In this document: piece after piece, positions 54,785 to 63,824 of the stretch | Numbering within the stretch: position 1 is the first letter of the stretch | How the letters are laid out: each line of letters begins with the position of its first letter | NCBI RefSeq assembly: GCF_011759605.1 | Contig: NZ_JAAOYX010000002.1 | Coordinates: forward strand, 186,001-250,000 | Direction: 5' to 3' | DNA length: 64,000 nucleotides | Source: Luteibacter sp. SG786 | GTDB lineage: Bacteria; Pseudomonadota; Gammaproteobacteria; Xanthomonadales; Rhodanobacteraceae | Notes under the pieces: model-generated | Database searches by the model: none | Told to the model about the DNA's origin: nothing | Seen by the model: the letters and a program-made list of their open reading frames with translations, nothing else | Position numbers and translations under genes: made by a program

Positions 54785-56884
54785 ATGATGGCTGCTCCGG
54801 CATCGCGACGCGCCGCCCGCTCCCTCCGCACCCTGGCCTGCATCGCCCTCGCCGCCACCGGACTCCTGGCGACCGCCGCGATGGCGGTGGGCACGGATGC
54901 CGAGCGCGCCCGTTTCCGCCAGGCGTACGCCGCCGCGCAGCAAGGGGGCGACGCATGGCGCGCGCAAGCCACCGGCCTCGAGCAGTACGTTCTCTTCCCC
55001 TATCTGGAAGCCGCCGCGCTGGAGCACGATCTGCGCACGCTCGACCGCGCGCGCGTTGAGGCTTATCTCACCAAGTATCCCGGGCTGATTCCCGCCGCCG
55101 ACCTTCGCCGCGACTTCCTCGGCGAACTGGCGCGCCGCAAGGACTGGACCACCTTCACCGCGATGTACCAACCGGGCCTGGGCGACAGCCTGAGTTGTTT
55201 CGCCTTGCAGGCCCGGCTCGCGCGCAACGAACCGCTGGTGTTCGAGCGCGATCTCGCCGACCTGTGGAAAAAGCCCAACCTGCCCAATGCTTGCGACCCG
55301 GTCATCGCCGCCGCGCACGACCAAGGCCTGCTCACGGCCGATCGGCTCTGGGCCCGCATCCAGAGCGCCGCGGAAGCCGGCAAGGGCGGCACGGTGGCCT
55401 CTCTCGCTCCGTGGCTGCCGCCGTCGGACGCCCCCGCGGGCAAACGCATCGGCCAGGCCCTCAACGATCCGGCCGGCGCCCTGCGCGACGCCTCGGATTG
55501 GCCCGATACGCCACGTCACCGGCAGGCACTGACGCTGGCCCTGCAACGCATGGCACGCAAGCAGTCCACCGCGGCGGATGCCGCCTGGCAGTCGCTCGGT
55601 CCACGCTTCACGCTCAGCGAGCAGCAGCGCGGTGCCGTGGAGAACGCCCTGGCGCTGTTCCATGCCACGGATTTCGACGAATCGGCGCTCAGCCGTCTGG
55701 CCGCCCTCGCCCCGGGTGCGCAAACCGACGCCACCCGGGAGTGGCGCGTGCGCGTGGCGCTCGCCCGCGAAGACTGGCCAGCCGCGCTGACCGCGCTCGA
55801 CGCCCTGGGCGAGGCGCAGAAGGACGACGGCGAGTGGCGCTACTTCCGCGCCGTGGTGCTCGCGAAGCTCGGACGGGAGGAACAGGCGCAGGCGTTGTTC
55901 CGTTCCGTGGCCGAGGAAGCCACGTACTTCGGTTTCCTGGCCGCCGACCGCGTCAACGCCGCCTATGCCATCTGCCCTGCCAGCATGGCCACGGACGAGA
56001 CCCGCGAAGCCGCGCTCCTTTCGGACCCGGGGCTCGATCGCGCCTTCGAACTCTACGCCGTGGGCTTGCAGAAGTTCGCCCGGCGGGAGTGGGCCGCCGC
56101 GCTGGCCGGCCGCGACAGCGACACCCGGCGGCTCGCCGCCGACCTCGCCTTCCGCAAGGGCTGGTACGACCGCGCCGTGTTCGGACTCTCGTCCGGCGAC
56201 GCGCTGCGCCTCTACGAACAGCGTTTCCCTCTGGCACGGCAGGACGGCGTGGTGGAACAGTCGAGCCAGGCGGGCATCGAGGCCCCTTGGGCGTACGCCA
56301 TCATCCGCGCCGAGAGCGCCTGGATGAGCGACGCGCGTTCCGGTGCCGACGCGCGCGGCCTGATGCAGCTGTTGCCGGGCACGGCGGAGCTGGTGGCACG
56401 GCGCAACGGCCTTGCCTGGAGCGGCGGCGAGAGCCTGTATGAGCCGACGACGAACATCGTGCTGGGCACGCGCTACCTCGCCCAGATGGCGGCGCGATAC
56501 AACGGCGCTCCCTGGCTCGCCAGCGCCGCTTACAACGCCGGCCCGAACAGGGTCGACCAATGGGTGGCCGCGCGGGGCGGACTGGCACCGGACCTTTTCG
56601 TCGCCAGCATTCCGTTCAAGGAGACCCGCGAGTATGTGGCCCGCGTGATGGCGTTCGCGGTGATCTACGACTGGCGGCTCAACGGCAACGCGCTGTCGCT
56701 CAGCAGCCGCATGACGCCGATCGGCAGTGCCTATGCATTGCCGACGAGCGGCGCGGTGCGCAAGCCCGTGAGCTGCCCGTCGCCCGCCGTGGCGAAGCCC
56801 ACGCCGCCCTCTCCGCCGGCCGCCGTCGAACCGGCACCCGCCGCCGCCTCGTCGGCGCCCAGCCCGGACGAGCCGCGCCAGTGA
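54785..56884 (+). CDS. slt: Soluble lytic murein transglycosylase Slt70
   Basis: Cleaves peptidoglycan glycan strands, forming 1,6-anhydromuramoyl ends, in the periplasm. 699 residues: signal peptide (ends ATAAMA), a long alpha-superhelical U-shaped domain (about 30-480), and a lysozyme-like catalytic domain with IIRAESAWMSDARSGADARGLMQLLPGTA (catalytic Glu) and SAAYNAGPNRVDQW. A Pro/Ala-rich tail of about 50 residues follows, which is not typical of E. coli Slt. Two adjacent ATG codons at 54785 follow AAGGA; a TACAAT at 54749-54754 may be the -10. Confidence 0.94.
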   Translation: MMAAPASRRAARSLRTLACIALAATGLLATAAMAVGTDAERARFRQAYAAAQQGGDAWRAQATGLEQYVLFPYLEAAALEHDLRTLDRARVEAYLTKYPGLIPAADLRRDFLGELARRKDWTTFTAMYQPGLGDSLSCFALQARLARNEPLVFERDLADLWKKPNLPNACDPVIAAAHDQGLLTADRLWARIQSAAEAGKGGTVASLAPWLPPSDAPAGKRIGQALNDPAGALRDASDWPDTPRHRQALTLALQRMARKQSTAADAAWQSLGPRFTLSEQQRGAVENALALFHATDFDESALSRLAALAPGAQTDATREWRVRVALAREDWPAALTALDALGEAQKDDGEWRYFRAVVLAKLGREEQAQALFRSVAEEATYFGFLAADRVNAAYAICPASMATDETREAALLSDPGLDRAFELYAVGLQKFARREWAAALAGRDSDTRRLAADLAFRKGWYDRAVFGLSSGDALRLYEQRFPLARQDGVVEQSSQAGIEAPWAYAIIRAESAWMSDARSGADARGLMQLLPGTAELVARRNGLAWSGGESLYEPTTNIVLGTRYLAQMAARYNGAPWLASAAYNAGPNRVDQWVAARGGLAPDLFVASIPFKETREYVARVMAFAVIYDWRLNGNALSLSSRMTPIGSAYALPTSGAVRKPVSCPSPAVAKPTPPSPPAAVEPAPAAASSAPSPDEPRQ

Positions 56885-56924
56885 CGGGCTTGGCGTGGCA
56901 AGGTAAGCAGCCTACGCTTCGCGG

Positions 56925-57863
56925 ATGAAGTCGCAACGCATCGTCATCCTCGGCGGCACCGGGTTCCTCGGGGGCGTTCTCGTGCCCCGGCTTGCCGCCG
57001 ATGGGCATAGCCTCTTGCTGCTGTCCCGCAACCGGGAAGTTCACCGACAGCGCACGGTGGGCCGCTACGTCACGGTGGCCACTGCCGATATCTACGATCC
57101 GCCCACGCTGCGCCGATATCTCGCCGGCGCAGATGCGGTCATCCACCTCGTCGGTATCCTCAACGAAAGCGGCCGCAACACGTTCCAGCGCGCCCACGTC
57201 GATCTCGTCCGGTTGGTGGTGGAAGCCTGCGTCGATAGCGGCGTGCATCGGCTACACCTTATGAGTTCGCTGCAGGCAGGTAAGGGGACCTCCCATTACC
57301 TGCGCTCGCGGGGTGAAGCGGAAGCACTGGTCAAGGCGTCCACGCTCGACTGGACCATCTACGAGGCAAGCACGATCTTCGGCCCCGGGGATGGACTCGT
57401 CTCGCGCTTTGACGGCCTGCTGCGCATGTCGCCAGTGGTGCCGCTACCCCGCCCTGGAGCGAAGATGGCACCCGTGTACGTCGGCGATGTCGCGGAGGCG
57501 ATCGCACGCTGCGTGTCCGACGACGCGTCCCTGCTGCACACCTACGAGCTCTACGGTCCGGAAACCTGGACGCTGATCGACATCGTGCGCGCCATCCGCG
57601 ATGCACGGGGCCGCCGCCGGGCCGTGCTCCCCATGCCCGACATGCTGGGACGCGTGCAGGCACAGGTGGCGCAGTTCGTGCCCGGCAAGCCGTTCAGTCC
57701 CGACAACTTCCGCTCGCTGCTCACCGACTCCGTCGGCCACACCGACGGTCTGGCACAACTCGGCATCCAGCCGCAGCGGCTCTCCGCGTGGTTGCCGCGC
57801 CTGCTCGGACCGTCCGTGCGCCAGCAACGCCTCGACGCGGCGCGTGCACGACGCCGGCCCTGA
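56925..57863 (+). CDS. NAD(P)-binding protein, NDUFA9-like atypical SDR
   Basis: 312 residues with an N-terminal Rossmann motif VILGGTGFLGGVLVPRLAADG, ADAVIHLVGIL and a YLRSRGEAEALVKAS segment in place of the classic YxxxK. This fits the complex I NDUFA9-like or UbiE-associated atypical SDR group. Its substrate is unknown; relatives are linked to respiratory complex or quinone functions. It lies 3 bp before cca. Confidence 0.87.
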   Translation: MKSQRIVILGGTGFLGGVLVPRLAADGHSLLLLSRNREVHRQRTVGRYVTVATADIYDPPTLRRYLAGADAVIHLVGILNESGRNTFQRAHVDLVRLVVEACVDSGVHRLHLMSSLQAGKGTSHYLRSRGEAEALVKASTLDWTIYEASTIFGPGDGLVSRFDGLLRMSPVVPLPRPGAKMAPVYVGDVAEAIARCVSDDASLLHTYELYGPETWTLIDIVRAIRDARGRRRAVLPMPDMLGRVQAQVAQFVPGKPFSPDNFRSLLTDSVGHTDGLAQLGIQPQRLSAWLPRLLGPSVRQQRLDAARARRRP

Positions 57864-57866
57864 CGC

Positions 57867-59096
57867 ATGGATATCTACCTGGTGGGCGGCGCCGTCCGCG
57901 ACACACTGCTCGGGCGCCCCGTGACCGACCGCGACTGGGTGGTCGTGGGTGCCACGCCCCAAGACATGCTCGCAGCCGGCTACCGCCCGGTGGGCAAGGA
58001 TTTCCCCGTGTTTCTCCACGGTCAGACCAAGGAGGAATACGCGCTTGCGCGCACCGAGCGGAAAACCGGGCGTGGCTATCACGGATTCGCGTTCCATGCC
58101 GACCCGTCGGTCACGGTGGAGCAGGACCTGGAGCGCCGCGACCTGACCATCAACGCCATCGCGCAGCGCGAAGACGGCACCCTCGTCGATCCTTTCGGCG
58201 GCGTGCGCGATATCGAAAGCCGCACGCTGCGGCACGTGTCGGACGCGTTCGTCGAAGACCCGGTGCGCCTGTTGCGGGTGGCGAGGTTCGCCGCACGATA
58301 CGCACCGCTGGGCTTCACCGTCGCCGACGAGACCATGGCGCTCATGCGGCGCATGGTGGACGACGGCGAGATCGACCATCTGGTTCCCGAACGCGTGTGG
58401 GCGGAAACGCGAAAGGCGCTCGCCGAACCCATGCCGTCGGCCTTCCTGCGCGTGCTGCGCGAAAGCGGCGCGTTGCGCGTGCTCTTTCCGGAAGTGGAGG
58501 CGCTGTACGGCGTGCCGCAGAGGCCGGAGTTCCATCCGGAGGTAGACACGGGTGTGCACGTTGAGCTGGTGCTCGATGCCGCGGCGCGACTCGCACCCGG
58601 CGATGCGCTGGTCGGATGGTGCGCGCTCACGCATGATCTGGGGAAGGCGCTCACGCCGCAGGACATCCTGCCACGGCACATCATGCATGAGCAGCGCGGC
58701 ATCGAGCCGGTGCGGGCCATGTCGGCGCGGCTGAAGGTGCCGGTTGACTACGCGTTCATGGCGGAGATGGTGTGCAAACACCACCTCAACGCGCACATGG
58801 CACTCGAACTGAAACCGTCGACGATCCTGCGCCTGCTGGAAGGACTGGGCGCCCTGCGCCGCCCCGCGCGGCTGGAAACCTTCCTGCTCGCCTGCATGGC
58901 CGACAAGCGCGGACGCTTGGGCAGCGAGGACGCCAGCTATCCGCAGGCCGATTTCCTGCGCGCGTGTCGCGAGGCCGCCGCGTCGGTCGTGTCACGCCCC
59001 TTCGTGGAGCAAGGCCTCGAAGGGCCTGCGATTGGGGAGGCCATGAAGAAGGCGCAGATGAAGGCCATCGCCTCGGTGGCCAAACCTGCTCCGTAA
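57867..59096 (+). CDS. cca: Multifunctional CCA tRNA nucleotidyltransferase with HD domain
   Basis: Adds or repairs the 3' CCA end of tRNAs; the HD domain gives phosphohydrolase activity. 409 residues. N-terminal [25 protein letters not shown] (GG and DxD catalytic motifs), the [10 protein letters not shown] motif, the [18 protein letters not shown] motif, and an HD region with [14 protein letters not shown]. It is type B, full length, with a REP-like element just after it. Confidence 0.96.
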   Translation: MDIYLVGGAVRDTLLGRPVTDRDWVVVGATPQDMLAAGYRPVGKDFPVFLHGQTKEEYALARTERKTGRGYHGFAFHADPSVTVEQDLERRDLTINAIAQREDGTLVDPFGGVRDIESRTLRHVSDAFVEDPVRLLRVARFAARYAPLGFTVADETMALMRRMVDDGEIDHLVPERVWAETRKALAEPMPSAFLRVLRESGALRVLFPEVEALYGVPQRPEFHPEVDTGVHVELVLDAAARLAPGDALVGWCALTHDLGKALTPQDILPRHIMHEQRGIEPVRAMSARLKVPVDYAFMAEMVCKHHLNAHMALELKPSTILRLLEGLGALRRPARLETFLLACMADKRGRLGSEDASYPQADFLRACREAAASVVSRPFVEQGLEGPAIGEAMKKAQMKAIASVAKPAP

Positions 59097-59107
59097 CCTC
59101 GGTTTTG

Positions 59108-59189
59108 TGTGGGAGCCGCTTCAGCGGCGATGGGTGCTCGCGGCTAGCGTGCCCGCTGCCGCGGGATCGCCGCTGAAGCGGCTCCCACA
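59108..59189. repeat. TGTGGGAGCC REP-like element (copy 4)
   Basis: TGTGGGAGCCGCTTCAGCGG and its exact reverse complement CCGCTGAAGCGGCTCCCACA around the linker CGATGGGTGCTCGCGGC...CGCGGGATCG. Between the convergent cca and MidA-like genes. Confidence 0.92.
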
Positions 59190-59201
59190 GCTCGGCGAAA
59201 G

Positions 59202-60395
59202 CTACAACCGCGAACCCTGGTCCGCTGCCATCACGTCGGCAGGCAGCGCCGCGGCGTCGATGCCCTTGGCGAACATCATCACCTGGAAGCGCTCGCCCAT
59301 CTCTTCGGGCAGCGTGAGCTTTTTCACTTCCTGCGCCAGCCGGTAACGGGCTGCCTCGTCGTCGAGGGCGAGGTAATCGTTCTCGAAGAATTCCTGCATG
59401 CCCGAGGCGATAAGGAACTGCGCCTGAGGCATATAGGCGGCGACACCGAAGCCGGCGCTGTTGCCCGCTTCGGCAAGGGCGGTGAAATCCACGGACGCGG
59501 TGAGGTCCTGCAGGCCCGGCAACAGGAACGGGTCGGCGTGCGTGCGGTGACGATAGAACGCGCGCAGCGTGCCATCCGTGCGCTCGGGAAGGTAGAACTC
59601 CCCGCGTGTATAACCGTAGTCGGAGAAGATCATGGCGCCGCGCTGGAGCGTACCGGCCACCGCCTGCACCCAGTACGGCAACTGCGGCAGGATCTCGCTG
59701 CGATACCCCGCCTCGAACTCGCGGCCGAGGTCGCGCTCGACATGGCGCACCGCGCCGCCCACCAGACTGTCCGCCGGCCGGTCGCTGCGAACGAACCTCC
59801 CGTCGCCGTCCAGCACCACGTGTTCCTCGTACACCTCGCCGTCGCGGGTAGTGAAGCGCGTGGTAGGCAGGGCGTCGATGACTTCGTTCGCGAACAGCAC
59901 GCCGTCCCATGGCGTTTCGAGCGGGCCGTCGAGCCATGTCACGCGGGCGAACAGGGAGGGCGGCAATGCTTCGCGAAGGCGCTCGCGCTGGCGCTCGCGC
60001 AGGTCGGCGCTCGGTTCCAGGATCATGAAACGGCGCGGTGCGCGGCCGGCGGCGTCGAGCGCGAGCAAGGCGGCTTCGGCGAAGGCACCGGTACCGCCGC
60101 CAAGTTCAAGGAAGTCGGCCTGAGGACCCAGCGAGGCCAGCACCGGTTCGAAGGCGCGCGCAACACACCGTGCGAAGAGCGTGCCCAGTTCGGGGGCCGT
60201 GACGAAGTCGCCCTCGGTGCCAAACTTGGCCTTGCCGGCGCTGTAATAACCGAGGCCGGGGGCGTAGAGGCAGCGCTCCATGAAGCGCGAGAAAGGCATC
60301 GGCCCCCGGGCCGCGATTTCCTCGCGAAGGAGGGCCGCGAGGTGGTCGGAGTGGGCGCGCTCGTCGGCGGCGGGTTCGGGGAGTTTCGGGTTCAT
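59202..60395 (-). CDS. SAM-dependent methyltransferase, MidA/NDUFAF7 family
   Basis: 397 residues of the DUF185 family. Motifs are PFSRFMERCLYAPGLGYYS, FGTEGDFVTAPELGTLFA, the SAM site FLELGGGTGAFAE, VLFANEVIDALP and IFSDYGYTRGEFY. Eukaryotic members methylate an arginine of a complex I subunit; the bacterial substrate is not settled. ATG 60395 (MNPKLPEPAADERA) is preferred over the longer frame to 60461. Confidence 0.9.
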   Translation of the reverse strand: MNPKLPEPAADERAHSDHLAALLREEIAARGPMPFSRFMERCLYAPGLGYYSAGKAKFGTEGDFVTAPELGTLFARCVARAFEPVLASLGPQADFLELGGGTGAFAEAALLALDAAGRAPRRFMILEPSADLRERQRERLREALPPSLFARVTWLDGPLETPWDGVLFANEVIDALPTTRFTTRDGEVYEEHVVLDGDGRFVRSDRPADSLVGGAVRHVERDLGREFEAGYRSEILPQLPYWVQAVAGTLQRGAMIFSDYGYTRGEFYLPERTDGTLRAFYRHRTHADPFLLPGLQDLTASVDFTALAEAGNSAGFGVAAYMPQAQFLIASGMQEFFENDYLALDDEAARYRLAQEVKKLTLPEEMGERFQVMMFAKGIDAAALPADVMAADQGSRL

Positions 60396-60485
60396 GCCGT
60401 GCGTGTTCGAGATCGAACCCGCAGGATAACGGATAGTGGCCCGCACAGCGTCAAGCCCCACCGATAAGGGCCTGGCCTCAGCTCC

Positions 60486-60568
60486 TGTGGGAGCCGGCTA
60501 TGCCGGCGATCCCGCGGCAGCGGGCATGCGTGCCGCGAGCACCCATCGCCGCTGAAGCGGCTCCCACA
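60486..60568. repeat. TGTGGGAGCC REP-like element (copy 5)
   Basis: TGTGGGAGCCGGCTATGCCGG and CGCCGCTGAAGCGGCTCCCACA in opposite orientation with the same linker type (GCGGGCATGCGTGCCGCGAGCACCC variant). It lies between the start of the MidA-like gene and the end of the TonB-dependent receptor gene. Confidence 0.88.
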
Positions 60569-60614
60569 CAGAGCCCGCCATCTGGCAGAAGTACCGCCCC
60601 CTCCCGGCGGCGTT

Positions 60615-62723
60615 CTAGAAATCCTGTTGCAGCGACAGGAACACGCCCCGGCGCGGTCCGAACTGGGGCGCCCCGACGCCGATGCCCGACCCGTCGCGGA
60701 GTTCGTACGTGCGGTCGAACGCATTCACCAATGCCAGCTGCGTATGCGTGGCGCCCGCCGGGGTCAGGTGGAAGTCGTGCGAGAGGCTGAAGTTCATCTG
60801 GAAATACGCCGGCATCGTGTCGCCGTTGGGCACGAGACCGTCGCGGCGCAGGCCCGAGCCGAAGAGGTAATCCGCCCCGATGCGCGTGTCGTCGTCGATC
60901 GCGTAACTGATGCCGCCCGACGCGGTGTATTTCTGGTCGTGGTCCAGGTGGATGAAATGATCCTGGATATACGCGAGGTCGTCAGGACTGAAGTTGTATT
61001 GACCCGTGATGATGCGCTTGCCCACGGAACGGTTGTACGCGAAGTTGAAGTACGCGGTGAGCGCGCCACCGTCGTAGTTCAGCGTGAACTCGTCGCCCTT
61101 CACCTTGCCCTGGTCGTAATTGAACGTGGAGTACACCAGCGCGGTGCCGAACTGACCCTCGTCCTGGATGCGCGACACGTTGCGCTTGTAGCTGTCGAGC
61201 CCCACGGTCCAGGCAGTGCCGATCTTCTGCGAGATCCCCACATCGTAGTAGCTGGAACGCTCGGCCAGCGGCGTATCGTTGCCGTTGTCCGGCAAGGCGT
61301 TGGTGGTGCCCGCGAACTTCGCGATCGAGGTCGGGCTGATCATCTCCGACGCAGGCGGCGTGAAGTAGCGCGAATAGCCCGCGTGGATCGTCGTGCTGTC
61401 CGTGGGCTGGTAGACCAGGCCCACGCGCGGGCTGAGCTGACTCTCGGGACGGAAGGCGTCGTAGCGGTCGGCGCGCACGCCATAGTTCACTGTCCACTTC
61501 TCGCCGATGCTCCACTCGTCCTGCAGGTAGAGCGCATAGGTGCGCGCGAGGATGCGGCTGGCATCGACGATGGAGAGCGGCGTGGTCGACGTCTGGTTGC
61601 CGTCGGCGTCCGCAGGAAAGACGAGAGCATCGTTGGTCGCGCTCGCCCGTTCGAACGACGCATACATGCCGTAGCGCAATGTATGGTTGTCGCCCAGCGG
61701 GGTGGCGAAGTCGGCTTGCAACGTGCTGGCACGGTTGGCGCGACGCACGTCGGACGCGACGCCGTTGAACATCAGGTCGCCGATGTCGTCCGGGGTGAAG
61801 GTCAGACCGCTGTACCGTTGCCCGGCCGATACCTGGTAGGCGGTGTCACCGAGCTTGCCCTGGAGGCTGAGGACGCCGAAGCGCGTCTTTTCGTGCTGTC
61901 GCTCGTTCAACTGCGCCGAATCGAAGTTCGTCACGTCGAGATAACCGAACGCCGGTTCCTGGCCGGGGTTGTTCGGTATCTCGAAGCGGTTGTTGGTGAC
62001 GCCGAAAAGGAAGCTGAGGCGCGTATCGGGGTTGATCAGGTAGGAGACATCGCCGAACGCCTTCACCTGGTTCGTATGGTCGTGGATCGGCTTGCGGCTT
62101 GCCGTGGGGTTCTCGATCCCGACGTCGTTCTCGAGATAGTTGGCGGTGAGGAACCAGCTCCAGGCACCGCTTCGCCCGAACAGCGTTGCGTTCGGATTCA
62201 ATGTGCCGAACTGGCCGCCCGTCACGCCCACGCTGCCGCCGATGCCGTCCTTCGAGGGCGTGCGGGTGGTGATGTCCACGATCGCCGCCGTGCGTTCGCC
62301 GTACTGTGCGGGCAAGGCGCCGTCGAGCAGCTTCACGTTCTGGATCATCCGCGCATCCAGGGTCTGGCCAAAGCCGCCGATGCTTTCCGGGATGAGCACG
62401 CCGTCGATGCGGTATTGCAGGTTGGCGTGGTCGCCGCGCACGTGCAGTTGTCCGTAGGAGTCCTGCACCACACCCGGTGCCTGGAGGATCACCTGGTTCA
62501 GCGGCGTGGAGTCTCCCAGCGGCAGGGCCTGGATGGTCTGGCGGTCCATCACGTACTGGCTGCTGCCGGTATCGGGCGACAGACTGTTGCGCGCCTCGTC
62601 CAGCCGCGCGGTCACGTCGACCTCGCCGAGGTTGGTGGCTTTCTGCGGCGGGGCGTCGTCCGCATGGGCGGCGGCGGCCAGGAGTGCGAGGGCGATGCAG
62701 GACGCGAGGCGAACGGGAGTCAT
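60615..62723 (-). CDS. TonB-dependent outer-membrane receptor
   Basis: 702 residues: signal peptide (to AAAHA), a TonB-box-like segment NLGEVDVTARLDE, plug domain (DRQTIQALPLGDSTPLNQVILQAPG ... LHVRGDHANLQYRIDGVLIPE) and a 22-strand barrel ending in Phe (SLQQDF). Loops are His/Asp-containing (LENDV, YIQDHFIHLDHDQ). The ligand is unknown. A Zur-like palindrome upstream and these His/Asp loops make zinc or a zinc chelate a reasonable guess. Start ATG 62723 begins the signal peptide. Confidence 0.92.
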   Translation of the reverse strand: MTPVRLASCIALALLAAAAHADDAPPQKATNLGEVDVTARLDEARNSLSPDTGSSQYVMDRQTIQALPLGDSTPLNQVILQAPGVVQDSYGQLHVRGDHANLQYRIDGVLIPESIGGFGQTLDARMIQNVKLLDGALPAQYGERTAAIVDITTRTPSKDGIGGSVGVTGGQFGTLNPNATLFGRSGAWSWFLTANYLENDVGIENPTASRKPIHDHTNQVKAFGDVSYLINPDTRLSFLFGVTNNRFEIPNNPGQEPAFGYLDVTNFDSAQLNERQHEKTRFGVLSLQGKLGDTAYQVSAGQRYSGLTFTPDDIGDLMFNGVASDVRRANRASTLQADFATPLGDNHTLRYGMYASFERASATNDALVFPADADGNQTSTTPLSIVDASRILARTYALYLQDEWSIGEKWTVNYGVRADRYDAFRPESQLSPRVGLVYQPTDSTTIHAGYSRYFTPPASEMISPTSIAKFAGTTNALPDNGNDTPLAERSSYYDVGISQKIGTAWTVGLDSYKRNVSRIQDEGQFGTALVYSTFNYDQGKVKGDEFTLNYDGGALTAYFNFAYNRSVGKRIITGQYNFSPDDLAYIQDHFIHLDHDQKYTASGGISYAIDDDTRIGADYLFGSGLRRDGLVPNGDTMPAYFQMNFSLSHDFHLTPAGATHTQLALVNAFDRTYELRDGSGIGVGAPQFGPRRGVFLSLQQDF

Positions 62724-62736
62724 GGGCTCACTTCGT

Positions 62737-62758
62737 AAAATGTTATAACGTATCAATT
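62737..62758 (-). promoter_or_regulatory. Zur-like operator upstream of the TonB-dependent receptor
   Basis: AAAATGTTATAACGTATCAATT contains the 8-bp palindrome GTTATAAC with flanks matching one half of the proteobacterial Zur consensus (AAATGTTATA) better than the other. It lies 14 bp from the receptor ATG, in an otherwise GC-rich region, where a repressor would block transcription or translation. Assignment by motif only. Confidence 0.4.
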
Positions 62759-62872
62759 AGTCTGGAGAGCGAAGCTTTCGCCTCGCTTTCGGCGCGGGCA
62801 GGTCCGGCGCTTCATGGACGAATCACGCGACGGCGGCGACCATGTCCACGCATTCGCATCCGGAGTAACGAC

Positions 62873-63745
62873 ATGGCAAAACGCGATCCGGCTTCGACAT
62901 CGAAGGAGATCGTTCCCGTCAGTGCCGACCGCGGCGACAGTCCTGTCGCGAAGGCGATCCTCGAATTCGTCAGCCGCATCCCGGACAGCGAGGTGCCTCG
63001 TGCCGGCAAGGGCTCCGCCGAGGAAACCTGCCGGCAGTTGGCAAGCACCGCGGCCAACAAGGCGGCGATCACGGCGGGCTCGCTCGCCTTGCCGCCCGGC
63101 CCGTTGGGCTGGCTCACGGTGCTTCCGGAGCTGGTGGCGATCTGGCGCATCCAGGGCCAGCTGGTCAGCGACATTGCCGCCGCGTACGGGAAGACCGCCA
63201 CGCTCGGACGCGAACAGATGCTCTGGTGCCTGTTCCGGCATACCGCCGCCCAGGCGTTCCGCGACGTGGCCATTCGCGTCGGCGACCGCCTCGTGTTCCG
63301 CACCGCAGCCACCAGCGCGTTGCAGCGCGTGGCAGGCCGCATCGGCGTCAGCGTGTCCAAGCGTGCGGTCGGCAAGGGCGTCTCGCGCTGGCTGCCGATC
63401 GTCGGCGCGCTCGGTGTAGGTGCCTATGCGTACTACGACACCGGGCAGGTGGCGAAAACCGCGATCGACCTCTTCAGCGGCGAGGTGCACATCGACGATG
63501 GCGACGCGCCCGCGTCAGGAAAGAGCCGCGCCGCGGCGAAGGCGTCCGGCGGGCACGCGCGCGCGGCGGAAAGCGCATCGACCCCGAAGGCCAGAGCGAA
63601 GACGACGGCCAGAAAGACGGTGAAGCAGACAGCGGCCAGGAAGACGACCACCAAGAAGACCGCCGCGCGCAAGAAGGCGACGAAAGCCGTCGCACCTGCC
63701 GCTGCCGCGAAGAAAACCGTGGCCAGACGCCGCAAGGCGGGTTGA
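62873..63745 (+). CDS. EcsC-family protein with histone H1-like Lys/Ala tail
   Basis: 290 residues. The central part (about 45-200) resembles EcsC proteins: SLALPPGPLGWLTVLPELVAIWRIQGQLVSDIAAAYGK, then RRIGVSVSKR-like segments and GVGAYAYYDT. The last ~85 residues are a low-complexity basic tail of AAKKT/ARKKT repeats, like bacterial histone H1-like proteins. Function unknown; a membrane-proximal domain with a nucleic-acid- or polyanion-binding tail is the obvious reading. ATG 62873; a start a few codons away cannot be excluded. Confidence 0.8.
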   Translation: MAKRDPASTSKEIVPVSADRGDSPVAKAILEFVSRIPDSEVPRAGKGSAEETCRQLASTAANKAAITAGSLALPPGPLGWLTVLPELVAIWRIQGQLVSDIAAAYGKTATLGREQMLWCLFRHTAAQAFRDVAIRVGDRLVFRTAATSALQRVAGRIGVSVSKRAVGKGVSRWLPIVGALGVGAYAYYDTGQVAKTAIDLFSGEVHIDDGDAPASGKSRAAAKASGGHARAAESASTPKARAKTTARKTVKQTAARKTTTKKTAARKKATKAVAPAAAAKKTVARRRKAG

Positions 63746-63824
63746 ACGTTAACCTTGTTGGCTTCCACGTGACGCGCGGCACCGTTTGCGGCAAGCTCGT
63801 GCGCGTTGCGAAAAGGAGCTTGCC

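Noticed and set aside
59108..59189. REP-like element as intrinsic terminator of cca
   Set aside because: It forms strong hairpins but has no T-run, and the same unit occurs in non-terminal contexts, so it is listed as a repeat only.
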